Source: a virus
Virus record (IMG/VR): IMGVR_UViG_3300021440_000075
Location: 1 to 36,326 of that record
DNA length: 36,326 bases
Direction: 5' to 3' (one strand)
This document shows, in pieces, positions 14,903 through 22,430 of this stretch. Position 1 is the stretch's first letter; each line of letters opens with the position of its first letter. The position numbers and the translations under genes were made by a program. Under the pieces are notes generated by a model. That model saw nothing but the letters and a program-made list of their open reading frames with translations. It was not told the origin of the DNA and ran no database searches.

Positions 14903-15084
14903 CACCTTCCCCTATTCATATCGCGCAGTTGGTCATTGCGTCGCATTTGGTAAATTGTTAAGTATTCTCCCATTCTTTGATAATGGTCTTCCGCTTCTGG
15001 GCTATACGCAACAGGTCGCCCATCACCGAACCAAAACTCATGTGAGCAGCCAGTTAAGCATAGCAATAGTATTAAGTATTTCAT
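14902..15084 (-). CDS. Small lipoprotein
   Basis: 60 residues with a lipoprotein signal: MKYLILLLCLTGC, lipobox LTGC with the modified Cys at 13. The mature part has 48 residues, charged and aromatic, ending in MRRNDQLRDMNRGR. The ribosome site TTTGGAG is clear. Lipid modification would place it in the envelope. A lipoprotein gene in an early/replication operon, away from the lysis cassette, is typical of superinfection-exclusion lipoproteins such as Llp or Cor, but that role is only inferred; an Rz1-like function is less likely because of position. Confidence 0.7.
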   Translation of the reverse strand: MKYLILLLCLTGCSHEFWFGDGRPVAYSPEAEDHYQRMGEYLTIYQMRRNDQLRDMNRGR

Positions 15085-15111
15085 TACATATCTCCAAAGT
15101 TAAATGTTACT

Positions 15112-16461
15112 CTATTTTAATAAAGCTTCTAGTAAAGCTGATTGAAGCTTGTCTTTCTTATCTAATACTTTCATAATGTTTTCATCCACAGTATTTTTAG
15201 ACACAATGTGGTGAATCGTTACAGTATTTTTAACTCCCTGCCTATGAACCCGCCTATTAGCTTGTTCATACAATTCTAAATCAAACGGTATGCTAAACCA
15301 CACGACAGCATTGCATGTTCCCCCTTGTAAGTTTAACCCATGGCCGCCGGCCTGTGGCTGTAAATATAATAAGGGTAATTTACTATTGTTCCAATCGTTA
15401 ATCGTTTTACCTAACGTTTTTGAATCAACTCCTGCGCCAATATGTGGAGCCGGCAATACGCTTTTTAAGCGAGATAAGTCATGGTTATATTCGTAAATCA
15501 CTAATAGTGGTCTGCCGCCTAGTTCTTCAAGTAAGTCTTCAATAACCTTAACTTTTTCCATGTGTAGTATGACATGCTCTCTATTTTCATTGTATATACC
15601 TCCATTTGATATTTGTTTTAATTTACTCCCTGCTGTAGCAGCATTTACAGCAACTGCCAATTGTTCCTCTCCATATTCAGCAATGTAGTGCTTTTTCATA
15701 TCGTTATACATAGTTCTTATCTTGGGCGATAACTCTATTTCGATAGTGTTATACATAATTTCCGGTAAGTCAAGCTCATTAGAGCTTTTATGCATAATAA
15801 TATCGTTAACTGAACTATAGATGCGTTGTTCAGAACCTTCTATAAGTTCGTATGCATAACCCATGTATCCAGCCGGCCTAAAATATGTGTTTCTAAATTG
15901 TGTAATGTATTTACTTAAACGTTTGCCTTGATCTAATATGAAGACTTGTGGCCATAGTTGTATAAGCCCGTTAGGCGCAGGCGTTCCGGTTAGGATAACT
16001 CTGCGCACAAATAAAGGCAATAAACGCTTTAGTATCTTGAATCTCTGGCTTGTATGATTCTTAAATAATGTGGATTCGTCACAGACTAACATCCATTTAT
16101 TCTTTTTAAACAAAGAAATATCTTTTGATAGCCATGGTAGTCCATCTGGATTGATAACATATATGTCCACGTTCTTTTTAACGGTCTTGTTTTTATCTGA
16201 TCCATGTAGAACACATATTTTTAAGTCTTGAAAAGGTTCCCATTTTAGAACCTCACTTGGCCACACAATTGATGCGACTCTTAAAGGCGCGATTACGAAC
16301 AATTTATCAACAACGCCTTGGCTTTTCAATAGTTTATATGCTAACAATGTGATAGCAGTTTTGCCTAAACCCGGGTCTAGGAATAAACCCGCGTTTTCGT
16401 GACTGCATAGCCATCTTACTGCATCTATGCCATATTGTTTCATTATGAGTTGTTGAGCCAT
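15112..16461 (-). CDS. SNF2-family DNA helicase/translocase
   Basis: 449 residues, with both RecA-like halves. Motif I DPGLGKT (29-35), Ia IAPLRV, motif II DEST (128-131), motif III GTPAPN, motif V GGHGLNLQ and motif VI RRVHRQG. Shorter than cellular SNF2 proteins, as usual in phages. It probably translocates on duplex DNA, remodelling replication or recombination intermediates. Its neighbours are a VRR nuclease and a Cas4-like nuclease. It follows its own promoter (16486-16514), with AGGA about 8 bases before the ATG. Confidence 0.9.
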   Translation of the reverse strand: MAQQLIMKQYGIDAVRWLCSHENAGLFLDPGLGKTAITLLAYKLLKSQGVVDKLFVIAPLRVASIVWPSEVLKWEPFQDLKICVLHGSDKNKTVKKNVDIYVINPDGLPWLSKDISLFKKNKWMLVCDESTLFKNHTSQRFKILKRLLPLFVRRVILTGTPAPNGLIQLWPQVFILDQGKRLSKYITQFRNTYFRPAGYMGYAYELIEGSEQRIYSSVNDIIMHKSSNELDLPEIMYNTIEIELSPKIRTMYNDMKKHYIAEYGEEQLAVAVNAATAGSKLKQISNGGIYNENREHVILHMEKVKVIEDLLEELGGRPLLVIYEYNHDLSRLKSVLPAPHIGAGVDSKTLGKTINDWNNSKLPLLYLQPQAGGHGLNLQGGTCNAVVWFSIPFDLELYEQANRRVHRQGVKNTVTIHHIVSKNTVDENIMKVLDKKDKLQSALLEALLK

Positions 16462-16485
16462 AGCGTATCCTGTTAATTTATGTAT

Positions 16486-16514
16486 ATTTTATTATCATAA
16501 TTTTAAGTAATAAA
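16486..16514 (-). promoter_or_regulatory. Sigma70-like promoter before the SNF2 helicase gene
   Basis: Minus strand: TTTATT, 17 bases, TAAAAT. The -35 region (AGTTTATTAC) is the same as at 10850-10855, and the same 28-bp block lies just upstream. The predicted start gives a leader of roughly 18 bases before the helicase ATG. Confidence 0.5.
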
Positions 16515-16527
16515 CTTATATTTTCAT

Positions 16528-16612
16528 TTAAAGAAGGGCTGACGTGGCAAGATTTTTATATACCCCAGGTAATATATTAATTATAAATTTTCGTGTCATC
16601 ACGGTGCCTCAG
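16528..16612. repeat. Copy 2 of the repeated ~87-bp promoter-upstream element
   Basis: 16528-16555 is identical to 10859-10886; the following ACCCCAGGT, ATTAATTA and GGTGCCTC segments match copy 1 with changes. In this copy CGTG (16592-16595) pairs with CACG (16600-16603), CCAGGT (16565-16570) can pair with ACCTGG near 16637, and TCACA/TGTGA near 16622-16636 form another hairpin. The 193-bp gap 16462-16654 holds only this element and the helicase promoter. Confidence 0.7.
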
Positions 16613-16654
16613 ATTGTCCTAGATCACACGATTGTGACCTGGATAATATTAATT

Positions 16655-16840
16655 TTATAAATAATCAGGCCAAAAGAAATCGTTGTTAATTGGGAGCTTA
16701 CATAGTTTTTTGCTTATCGGCGCGATATCACCAGCCGAATAAAAAGTATGTTCTTTCTTAGGTTTAATATAGTTCTTTTTATAAAGCCATATCTTTAAGA
16801 TTGAATTAGGCGTCATCATCCTGTAACTATTTTTAGCCAT
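16655..16840 (-). CDS. Hypothetical basic protein
   Basis: 61 residues, Lys- and aromatic-rich (ILKIWLYKKNYIKPKKEHTF), overlapping the end of the VRR-NUC gene by 25 bases. The ribosome site is weak. It may be a small DNA-binding protein or a chance frame; it is retained because it lies on the coding strand between two genes and fills otherwise empty sequence. Confidence 0.45.
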   Translation of the reverse strand: MAKNSYRMMTPNSILKIWLYKKNYIKPKKEHTFYSAGDIAPISKKLCKLPINNDFFWPDYL

Positions 16841-17091
16841 TGGTCTACTTCTTCTTTCGTTGATATTACAATGTAATTCAGAGTATGTTTTCTCATTTCT
16901 TTTCCCACATGTTCTTGCATAGGCGATAGCCGGCCAGTTGGGGACTTAGTCTCTATTGCCCAAATTTGTTGGCGTACAAATGCTATTCTATCGGGTACCC
17001 CTTTGTTGCCAGGTGATACCCACTTATAGCATTTGCCGCCTAACTTTTCAACCTGTTGTTTCAGGTATCGTTCGACCGTTTTCTCTAACAT
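16816..17091 (-). CDS. VRR-NUC domain nuclease
   Basis: 91 residues, a stand-alone VRR-NUC domain (PD-(D/E)XK superfamily). Motifs: GVPDRIAF with D34, WAIETKS with E47 and K49, and LSPMQE with Q59, in the order of the family. Such phage proteins are thought to cut branched DNA structures, perhaps acting as junction resolvases with the adjacent helicase. I see no clear ribosome site, and the 33 bases to the upstream cargo gene are AT-rich. The cargo gene (17125-18087) separates it from the Cas4-like nuclease gene. Confidence 0.85.
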   Translation of the reverse strand: MLEKTVERYLKQQVEKLGGKCYKWVSPGNKGVPDRIAFVRQQIWAIETKSPTGRLSPMQEHVGKEMRKHTLNYIVISTKEEVDQWLKIVTG

Positions 17092-17124
17092 TTATTCATG
17101 AACAATCTTTATCTTTTTCTAGCA

Positions 17125-18087
17125 TTATTTTAATTTGTTTAATGTGCTGTCATATAGCAATGATTGAGGATCATATCCCATTTTAATTAAAGTGTCTATA
17201 GGAGAAATATTTTCTAAAGATTTATTAGATTTATTTAATCTATTTTCTATCATTCTAGCTTGTGCTTCATGCGCTGCAGATTGATATATTTCTTTGTAAG
17301 GATTAGTTTGAAAATTATTTAATCTTTTATTGTTAATACCGACTATATTTTGAAGTATATTGAAGTTATCTGGATTATCTAATTCATCTGATAATCTTTC
17401 TAATCCAAATTCATGCGTAGTCCCATTATGCTCTTGTATTGAATGAGTTAGTTCGTGCAACAATGTTTTTAATGAATTTTGATGATTTGTCCCAATATTA
17501 ACAACATCATTTCCTGTAGACATAGAACTAGATAAATAAGAACCTTTTGTGTTTTGAGGTTTAATTTCTACAGATTCAAGATAAGGGTAATTATCGTATA
17601 GTTGTTGATGCGATAAAAACTCTTTAAGTGAGCCTTTTGTTGACATAGGTTTTAACAATTTAGCATTTATATCTGGAATTTCACTTAACATTATTTTTTG
17701 CCCTTTTGCTGTTTCCCATGGGTACATTTTTGTTGCTTTCCAGATTTCAGATAGATTGGAACCTTTTTCTAACATGGATTTTGCTGTATTGGCTAGTTTT
17801 TCTGAATAATCTTTAGATAAAGGGCTCAAAATACTTCCCACAATTCCAGATCCTGAAGGAGCAAAAGGCATACCCCCTGTTTGCGCTAAACCAGCAATAT
17901 TTATAGCTCCCTCAACTTGTGCGTATGGATTATCAGAATACATAGTTTTATCCATATTATTCTTAATAAAATTACTAAGATGTTTTAAAGCATTTAAAGG
18001 GTGATTTATGCTTGATGCGATAGTACTATCACTCGGCTTAAAATTTGATTGTTTAAAATTTTTTACTAATTTATCTAAACTACTCAT
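17125..18087 (-). CDS. LPD23-like zinc metallopeptidase with shared N-terminal sorting-like domain
   Basis: 320 residues from ATG 18087, chosen because CAGGAG sits 8-13 bases upstream, inside the last codons of the Cas4-like gene. Residues 1-87 match the N-terminus of the protein at 28142 (shared DS..SSI.HP, AGL.QTG.MPF, GSI). Residues 105-138 (EIWKATKMYPW ... SEIPD) and the zincin site HELTH (211-215) with AAHEAQAR (271-278, E274 probable third ligand) match the LPD23 peptidase of polyvalent phage proteins. It is AT-rich and sits between two nuclease genes, like an inserted cargo gene. A protein delivered with phage DNA is inferred. Confidence 0.75.
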   Translation of the reverse strand: MSSLDKLVKNFKQSNFKPSDSTIASSINHPLNALKHLSNFIKNNMDKTMYSDNPYAQVEGAINIAGLAQTGGMPFAPSGSGIVGSILSPLSKDYSEKLANTAKSMLEKGSNLSEIWKATKMYPWETAKGQKIMLSEIPDINAKLLKPMSTKGSLKEFLSHQQLYDNYPYLESVEIKPQNTKGSYLSSSMSTGNDVVNIGTNHQNSLKTLLHELTHSIQEHNGTTHEFGLERLSDELDNPDNFNILQNIVGINNKRLNNFQTNPYKEIYQSAAHEAQARMIENRLNKSNKSLENISPIDTLIKMGYDPQSLLYDSTLNKLK

Positions 18088-18089
18088 TT

Positions 18090-18731
18090 TTATCTCCTGT
18101 ATAATGGACAAATGTTTTGTACATGGCAGTACTTACAGTATTGGTTCTTGGTTGGCTTAAATTCTGTATCATTGTGAATCTTGGCCGCCTTTTCATTCCA
18201 TAGCGCAACGTCTTCTTCTAGAGTGTCTCTAGTAAAAGTATAGTCATGCACTTCGCCTGAAGCTAAATACCAAAATTCTATGTGGACTTCCTTTTCATCT
18301 GTTCGTACCATGTGAGCATTAGCATATAACCGCGCTTGATTCACATGCTCCTCATAGTGCTTACCTGTTTTGAAGTCAATCACATAGTTGTCTATTCTAG
18401 CATCTAGCTTCATACGAAGCCATGCATCCTCATGGAACCAACCGTCTGGAATGAACTCCCACTTATCATTAAATGTAAGTGCCTCTTCAGGGATGGCACC
18501 ATGCTTTTTAAGATTCATGAACTCTTTAGAGAACTTTCTAAGTACGGCAGGTACTCCGTCTATATTACCTTTGAGATATTCCTCCGCCATACTGTGTGCA
18601 GTAATACCTTTTGTTAGAAAGTACGACGGAGGTTCTTCAATTTTGTCTATCTTTATACATTTGTACTTAAATGCGCATTGTTCATACAAATTTAATGTAG
18701 ATAGAGACCAACTTGGCTTCTTAATCTTCAT
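18090..18731 (-). CDS. Cas4/RecB-like PD-(D/E)XK nuclease with probable Fe-S cluster
   Basis: 213 residues. N-terminal C19 in LYEQCAFKYK, H46 in GITAHSMAEEYL, the catalytic core LDARIDNYVIDFKTGK (D114, D119, K121) and the Q-x3-YA motif (Q132). The C-terminal CKYCHVQNICP gives C199, C202 and C208, which with C19 fit a 4Fe-4S cluster as in Cas4/AddB. Likely an exonuclease for replication or recombination ends. It overlaps the polymerase gene by 11 bases. Confidence 0.85.
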   Translation of the reverse strand: MKIKKPSWSLSTLNLYEQCAFKYKCIKIDKIEEPPSYFLTKGITAHSMAEEYLKGNIDGVPAVLRKFSKEFMNLKKHGAIPEEALTFNDKWEFIPDGWFHEDAWLRMKLDARIDNYVIDFKTGKHYEEHVNQARLYANAHMVRTDEKEVHIEFWYLASGEVHDYTFTRDTLEEDVALWNEKAAKIHNDTEFKPTKNQYCKYCHVQNICPLYRR

Positions 18732-19956
18732 ATACTTTCATATCTCCAAAGTTAGGCCCTATTTTGCCTTCTGATCTTAAAGGCACGTCCCATCCTGGGA
18801 TATTGTCCATACAATATTTTAGCAATACCATCTCTTGTTCGTAGCAGTCCTCAGGGGCTGATACCACTATTTCATCATGCACTACCAGTACAATACGACC
18901 TTTACGATCAGGATGATAGTAGTATCTATTCATTGCCTCCTTGGTCATGTCGGCGCTGCTACCTTGTATGAGTACATTACCTAGTTTATAGTAAAATTCA
19001 CGTCTACGGCCGTTCACCATAGCAGCTGGTTCTACATCATAAAGGCGGCCTCCCCATGTGCGAATACGTTGCCCACTTCTAGCCATCTTTTCAACAACTT
19101 TCATAAGGTCTTTAAACTCTGGTAAAGCCTCGTCGTATGCTTGAAAGAATATTCTAGCTTGGCTATCAGGTATACCTAACATTAATGCAAGCTTGCCTGG
19201 TCCGCCGCCATATAGTTTTAAGAACGAAATAGTTTTGGTAACTACACGGTTCAACTGCTGGCCTGTAGTGTCCTTTATCATTTGTTGAACCCATGTATGT
19301 ACGTCCAACAATGGGTTTTGCATATATGCTTCAAGTATGTTACCTTCAGCATAGTGCGCAGTTACACGTAACTCCTGGCCATTGAAGTCTCGTTTAATTA
19401 GCATATGCCCGATCTCAGGGTAGACTAATGAACGTAAGTTAGGGGTATCGTCGTCAGGTGGGTTACGTGGCAACTGTTGGAAGTTGGATGACATACGACC
19501 TGTGCGAGTTCCATAGTCGTTATCTCCTCTAGTCTGTTGAAAATAAGGATAGTATCTGCCCTTATACCTTTTGGCAGATGTGGCCATAGGGTTAATGTAC
19601 GTGCCTAAAGCTTTTTGTAGTTTTGAACGTATTTCAAGAACGTGTCTTAGCTCATCATCTTTAATCAAATCAGCTAAGAACTCCCGGCCATAGCGTGGAT
19701 TACCTTTTTCTGTGTACTGTAGCTTAGACTCGTCAATTAACCCTTTCTTTCTGGCAGCAGTAAACCATGCTTTAGTGCCCGGCTCAGCTGGAACAATTTT
19801 AGAGAGATATTTCTCACCGTTGTCAAACTTGTTTTGCCAAAACTGTTGTTGTGCTTGTATAGTAGGAGCAAGCTGGACACCTTGTCTTTCCATGTCGATA
19901 ATGACAGGAATGAGGTCCATTTCTCTTTTATACGCATCTTTAGTTAGATGTTTCAT
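18721..19956 (-). CDS. DNA polymerase I (family A), polymerase domain as a separate gene
   Basis: 411 residues holding only the palm-fingers-thumb part. Landmarks: RTGRMSSNFQQLPR (151-164), motif A IKRDFNGQELR with D190, motif B R237-x3-K241-x3-F245-x3-Y249-G, motif C VVHDEIV with D361. The residue matching E. coli F762 is Phe (F245). No exonuclease domain is present; it is encoded by the gene before, whose TGA overlaps this ATG (ATGA). The polymerase starts at the usual linker between domains, so this looks like a natural split rather than a truncation. Confidence 0.92.
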   Translation of the reverse strand: MKHLTKDAYKREMDLIPVIIDMERQGVQLAPTIQAQQQFWQNKFDNGEKYLSKIVPAEPGTKAWFTAARKKGLIDESKLQYTEKGNPRYGREFLADLIKDDELRHVLEIRSKLQKALGTYINPMATSAKRYKGRYYPYFQQTRGDNDYGTRTGRMSSNFQQLPRNPPDDDTPNLRSLVYPEIGHMLIKRDFNGQELRVTAHYAEGNILEAYMQNPLLDVHTWVQQMIKDTTGQQLNRVVTKTISFLKLYGGGPGKLALMLGIPDSQARIFFQAYDEALPEFKDLMKVVEKMARSGQRIRTWGGRLYDVEPAAMVNGRRREFYYKLGNVLIQGSSADMTKEAMNRYYYHPDRKGRIVLVVHDEIVVSAPEDCYEQEMVLLKYCMDNIPGWDVPLRSEGKIGPNFGDMKVYED

Positions 19957-20501
19957 TTAGCTTCCTCTATAATAGGTATGAAGAAGTTGTAAAGAGCATA
20001 CGTCATATCGACGTCAGCACAAGCATATTTGCCGACTAAATCACCCGGGGCTTTACATATGTATGCGCCCCATGTCTTTTCGGTGGCAGCGGGTACATTA
20101 CGTAGTATCCAGTTCTTCAAATCAGTTTGCTCATCAGGCGGTATGCCGCAATATTTTAAGACGAGGTCTTTAAGCTTAAGTGACTCGTCTCTAGGGTCGT
20201 TCAAATAAGCCATAATCATTGTATCATTAAGCCGCCAAGATGGAACAGGAATGCCAAACCATTCTTCTAATATTCTGTTGTCGAATTTAGCATTATGCAT
20301 AACAATGATATCATCGGTTGAGTTCACAATGTATTCTAACCGTAAATCAGCAGCCTCGAGACTACAGTTGTTTTTCGTAGGATGCCCCCAAGCCAGATAG
20401 TCTGCCGGTTCATCATTAAATTTTATAGCAACGCCTACGGGCTCTGGTGATACATCAGACCCTGGCACAATAGGATAAGTTTCGAAATCAATTGTGTACA
20501 T
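19953..20501 (-). CDS. DNA polymerase I 3'-5' exonuclease domain as a separate gene
   Basis: 182 residues from ATG 20501 (TGATG junction with the gene before). DEDDy motifs: TIDFET with D5 and E7, HNAKFDNRIL in the middle, and YACADVDMTYALY near the end. LKLKDLVLKYCG is also typical of the PolA proofreading domain. It should act with the polymerase encoded directly downstream. The 4-base overlap between the two genes suggests equal production and assembly as one two-subunit enzyme. Confidence 0.9.
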   Translation of the reverse strand: MYTIDFETYPIVPGSDVSPEPVGVAIKFNDEPADYLAWGHPTKNNCSLEAADLRLEYIVNSTDDIIVMHNAKFDNRILEEWFGIPVPSWRLNDTMIMAYLNDPRDESLKLKDLVLKYCGIPPDEQTDLKNWILRNVPAATEKTWGAYICKAPGDLVGKYACADVDMTYALYNFFIPIIEEAK

Positions 20502-20704
20502 CAATGGTCCTCCATTCCTTCGAAGAGAGCATCAAAACAGTCTTCGCAATAGCCTGATATTTTAGTTTCAGTCCAACCTGCTTTTGTATGCACATTGGCA
20601 TCTGAGAATGCCTGGTCACAACTAATACACAACCCTTTTTCCATATTTGACAAAGTAAGACCGGCAATTTTAGCTGATTCTTCTTTTAAGTCTTGTAGCG
20701 ACAT
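20501..20704 (-). CDS. Small Cys-rich (zinc) protein
   Basis: 67 residues with CISC near residue 26 and CEDC near 54, making a four-Cys zinc site around a Trp/Thr/Lys-rich loop. TTTGGAG precedes the ATG. Its stop overlaps the exonuclease start. Position suggests a replisome accessory or nucleic-acid-binding protein; the family is not recognised. Confidence 0.65.
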   Translation of the reverse strand: MSLQDLKEESAKIAGLTLSNMEKGLCISCDQAFSDANVHTKAGWTETKISGYCEDCFDALFEGMEDH

Positions 20705-20721
20705 TTCATATTCTCCAAAGT

Positions 20722-20758
20722 AAATAGGGGATAATTTTATCCCCTATTTGTTATTATA
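20722..20758 (-). promoter_or_regulatory. Promoter-like -10 followed by a strong 12-bp stem-loop at the 5' end of the pol transcript
   Basis: Minus strand: TATAAT at 20758-20753 with only a poor -35, then a perfect hairpin in which 20738-20749 pairs with 20722-20733 around a 4-base loop (arms AAATAGGGGATA). The hairpin ends about 12 bases before the TTTGGAG ribosome site of the 20501 gene. If transcription starts here, the stem would cap the mRNA. Otherwise it may be a partial terminator for the ssDNA-binding gene upstream. Another 6-bp stem (20787-20802, CATGCG arms) follows that gene's stop. Confidence 0.5.
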
Positions 20759-20810
20759 ACACGATTTTAATGGTAGAACACTATCTCATGCGATTCCGCA
20801 TGCCTAATGC

Positions 20811-21593
20811 TTATGACATCTTGGATTTTTTCGATGTGCTATTAGCCGGTTCTACATAAGGAGTGTAGCCAGATACGTCATAAGGCGTCGTAACTGTTTC
20901 AACAAAGAAGTCTTTTGCTGCCACAATTTCTTCCAATATAGACTGATCTGAAAGGTCCTCAATGAACACAGGATTGATTTTTGGCCAGTCCTCATCTTCG
21001 TCCATAACAAGCTTTGTTGCCACTGACCATACTGGACGACTACGACGGATAGGTATACTTTTTGCATACGACGCCCATGCCTTCAATGACGTAGGAGGTA
21101 GACGGACTATTGCTAGTTCTTCAACTCCCACATAGTTGTCGTCACCGTCGTATGCAGCTAGTAGTAGCCTACGGCCGTTTTTGCAGGCCTTACCTTTACC
21201 TTGTGTAGCTGTGCCATACTCATTGTTAGGGCAACCGCTACATGTTGGGTGTTGCGGATTAGGCGAACTTGGGTGTGGTGCCATATCTTCGCCATCTACT
21301 GATAACGAAAAGCACGCCGGAGGCACAACAGTATCGGGGTCATAAGGCCGGTCATAGTACGAGTTGTCGTATGCTGTAGCCAATACAACACAGTCCATAG
21401 ATGTGCCTAGTTTCGTATCATCTAATGTGAACTTCTTGCCCTTGATACTGATAAAAGGCGTAGAAGCTTTCTCAATAGACGATGCTGTTGATGCCGCCTG
21501 TTGTAACAGTTTAGTCATTTCTGATGTTAACATTACTTCAGTCGATTTCGGGGTTTGTACTTGTATTTCTGTTGACTCGCTTTCTTTTGTCAT
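20811..21593 (-). CDS. Putative ssDNA-binding protein
   Basis: 260 residues. The N-terminal 45 residues are low-complexity Ser/Thr/Glu. The core is beta-rich (about 48-215) with a Cys cluster (CSGCPNNEYG ... ACKNGRRL, around 118-142) that probably binds zinc. The C-terminus is Ser/Lys-rich. Phages with this gene order (this protein, then split or whole PolA) often have it annotated as ssDNA-binding, which is my reason for the call; no sequence motif proves it. It overlaps the upstream gene by 4 bases (ATGA). Confidence 0.5.
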   Translation of the reverse strand: MTKESESTEIQVQTPKSTEVMLTSEMTKLLQQAASTASSIEKASTPFISIKGKKFTLDDTKLGTSMDCVVLATAYDNSYYDRPYDPDTVVPPACFSLSVDGEDMAPHPSSPNPQHPTCSGCPNNEYGTATQGKGKACKNGRRLLLAAYDGDDNYVGVEELAIVRLPPTSLKAWASYAKSIPIRRSRPVWSVATKLVMDEDEDWPKINPVFIEDLSDQSILEEIVAAKDFFVETVTTPYDVSGYTPYVEPANSTSKKSKMS

Positions 21594-21958
21594 GATTTCG
21601 TTACCCGAATAATAGTTGTTTCAAATGTAGTAATACCCGGAATGACCTCTCCATTTTCAATCCTATCAGACCATGCTGTAGACGATAGTCGTCTATGAAG
21701 AAGATCAAATGCGCTATGTTGATGTACGAAGGAGTATAGGGCATCCCATTCAGCAACAATAGGCTTTGTTTGCTTAAGGAGGTTAATCCTGGCAACAGGC
21801 AATGTCATTGAAGTAAGGTCTAACTCCTTCATTTCACATATAATAGCATCTTTAAGGCTATCTACTACTTCTTTTTGTTCAGCTGCTTGTCTGTCTAAAA
21901 CTTTTTGACGATCTAAAGCTACAATCAGCTGAATAGATAACTCTTTTAAAGATGGCAT
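21590..21958 (-). CDS. Conserved-looking replication-block protein, unknown
   Basis: 122 residues. The first 50 form a helix with heptad character (LDRQAAEQKEVVDSLKDAI). The rest contains KPIVAEWDALYSFVHQ and DLLHRRLSSTAW, then GEVIPGITTFETT. I recall similar proteins directly upstream of the putative ssDNA-binding protein in other phages, without known function. Likely a partner of that protein or of the polymerase. It is separated by 3 bases from the gene before. Confidence 0.6.
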   Translation of the reverse strand: MPSLKELSIQLIVALDRQKVLDRQAAEQKEVVDSLKDAIICEMKELDLTSMTLPVARINLLKQTKPIVAEWDALYSFVHQHSAFDLLHRRLSSTAWSDRIENGEVIPGITTFETTIIRVTKS

Positions 21959-21961
21959 TGC

Positions 21962-22339
21962 TTACGCAGCTTCTTCAACTGTTTCAACTTCGTTTTGGTC
22001 AACCAGTGCAAAAACAACTTCTATTTCAGCAGGAGTTGGATTTTCTTCAGTGATTTCGCTGGAGGGCGCCATACGAGTATATGTTCCATCCTTTTTAAGC
22101 GCGTTACGAGCAGCAGGCCAGTCTTTGACTTTATCCAAATTGTGTGCGACCAACGCTGCACATAATGTGGTGTGGGCGACGCCATTGGCGGTTACCTGTA
22201 CTCTTGACTTAGACACGCCACGTTGTGCTGCACTAATTTTTTTGCCAGCTTCTGTTTGTTCTTTTTCGGGTGCTTCAGTTAAGTCGTTTTCGATTTCAGC
22301 TGATGCTTCGTTTTCTTTGAACATTGATGATTTAGCCAT
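21962..22339 (-). CDS. Regulator-like protein, paralogue of the gene at 25890
   Basis: 125 residues. Acidic N-terminus (to about 30), a conserved core (31-85) with KKISAAQRGVSK, a TLCAAL helix and KDWPAARNALKK, and an acidic C-terminus. The core matches the protein at 25890-26264. The KIS-x-AQ-x-G segment followed by a TLC/AL helix is reminiscent of NUMOD-type DNA-binding modules, which makes a DNA-binding role plausible but unproven. First gene of the minus-strand block, behind promoter 22403-22430. Confidence 0.6.
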   Translation of the reverse strand: MAKSSMFKENEASAEIENDLTEAPEKEQTEAGKKISAAQRGVSKSRVQVTANGVAHTTLCAALVAHNLDKVKDWPAARNALKKDGTYTRMAPSSEITEENPTPAEIEVVFALVDQNEVETVEEAA

Positions 22340-22402
22340 CTTAATTTTCCTCTTTAGATTAAGTTAATGTTAATACAATAGGATATTTATCCTACAGAGT
22401 TA

Positions 22403-22430
22403 ATTATATCAGGATATTGATAGTTGTAAA
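22403..22430 (-). promoter_or_regulatory. Leftward early promoter
   Basis: Minus strand: TTTACA (22430-22425), 16 bases, TATAAT (22408-22403). The -35 box is part of the TAATAGTTTACA motif. The sequence from -35 to -10 closely matches the promoter at 26321-26348 that precedes the paralogous gene. It would drive the whole minus-strand replication block. Confidence 0.65.

Noticed and set aside
16586-16606. Hammerhead-ribozyme-like GATGA...CGAAA on the minus strand
   Set aside because: The conserved core cannot be completed with three stems, and copy 1 of the element lacks it at the same place.
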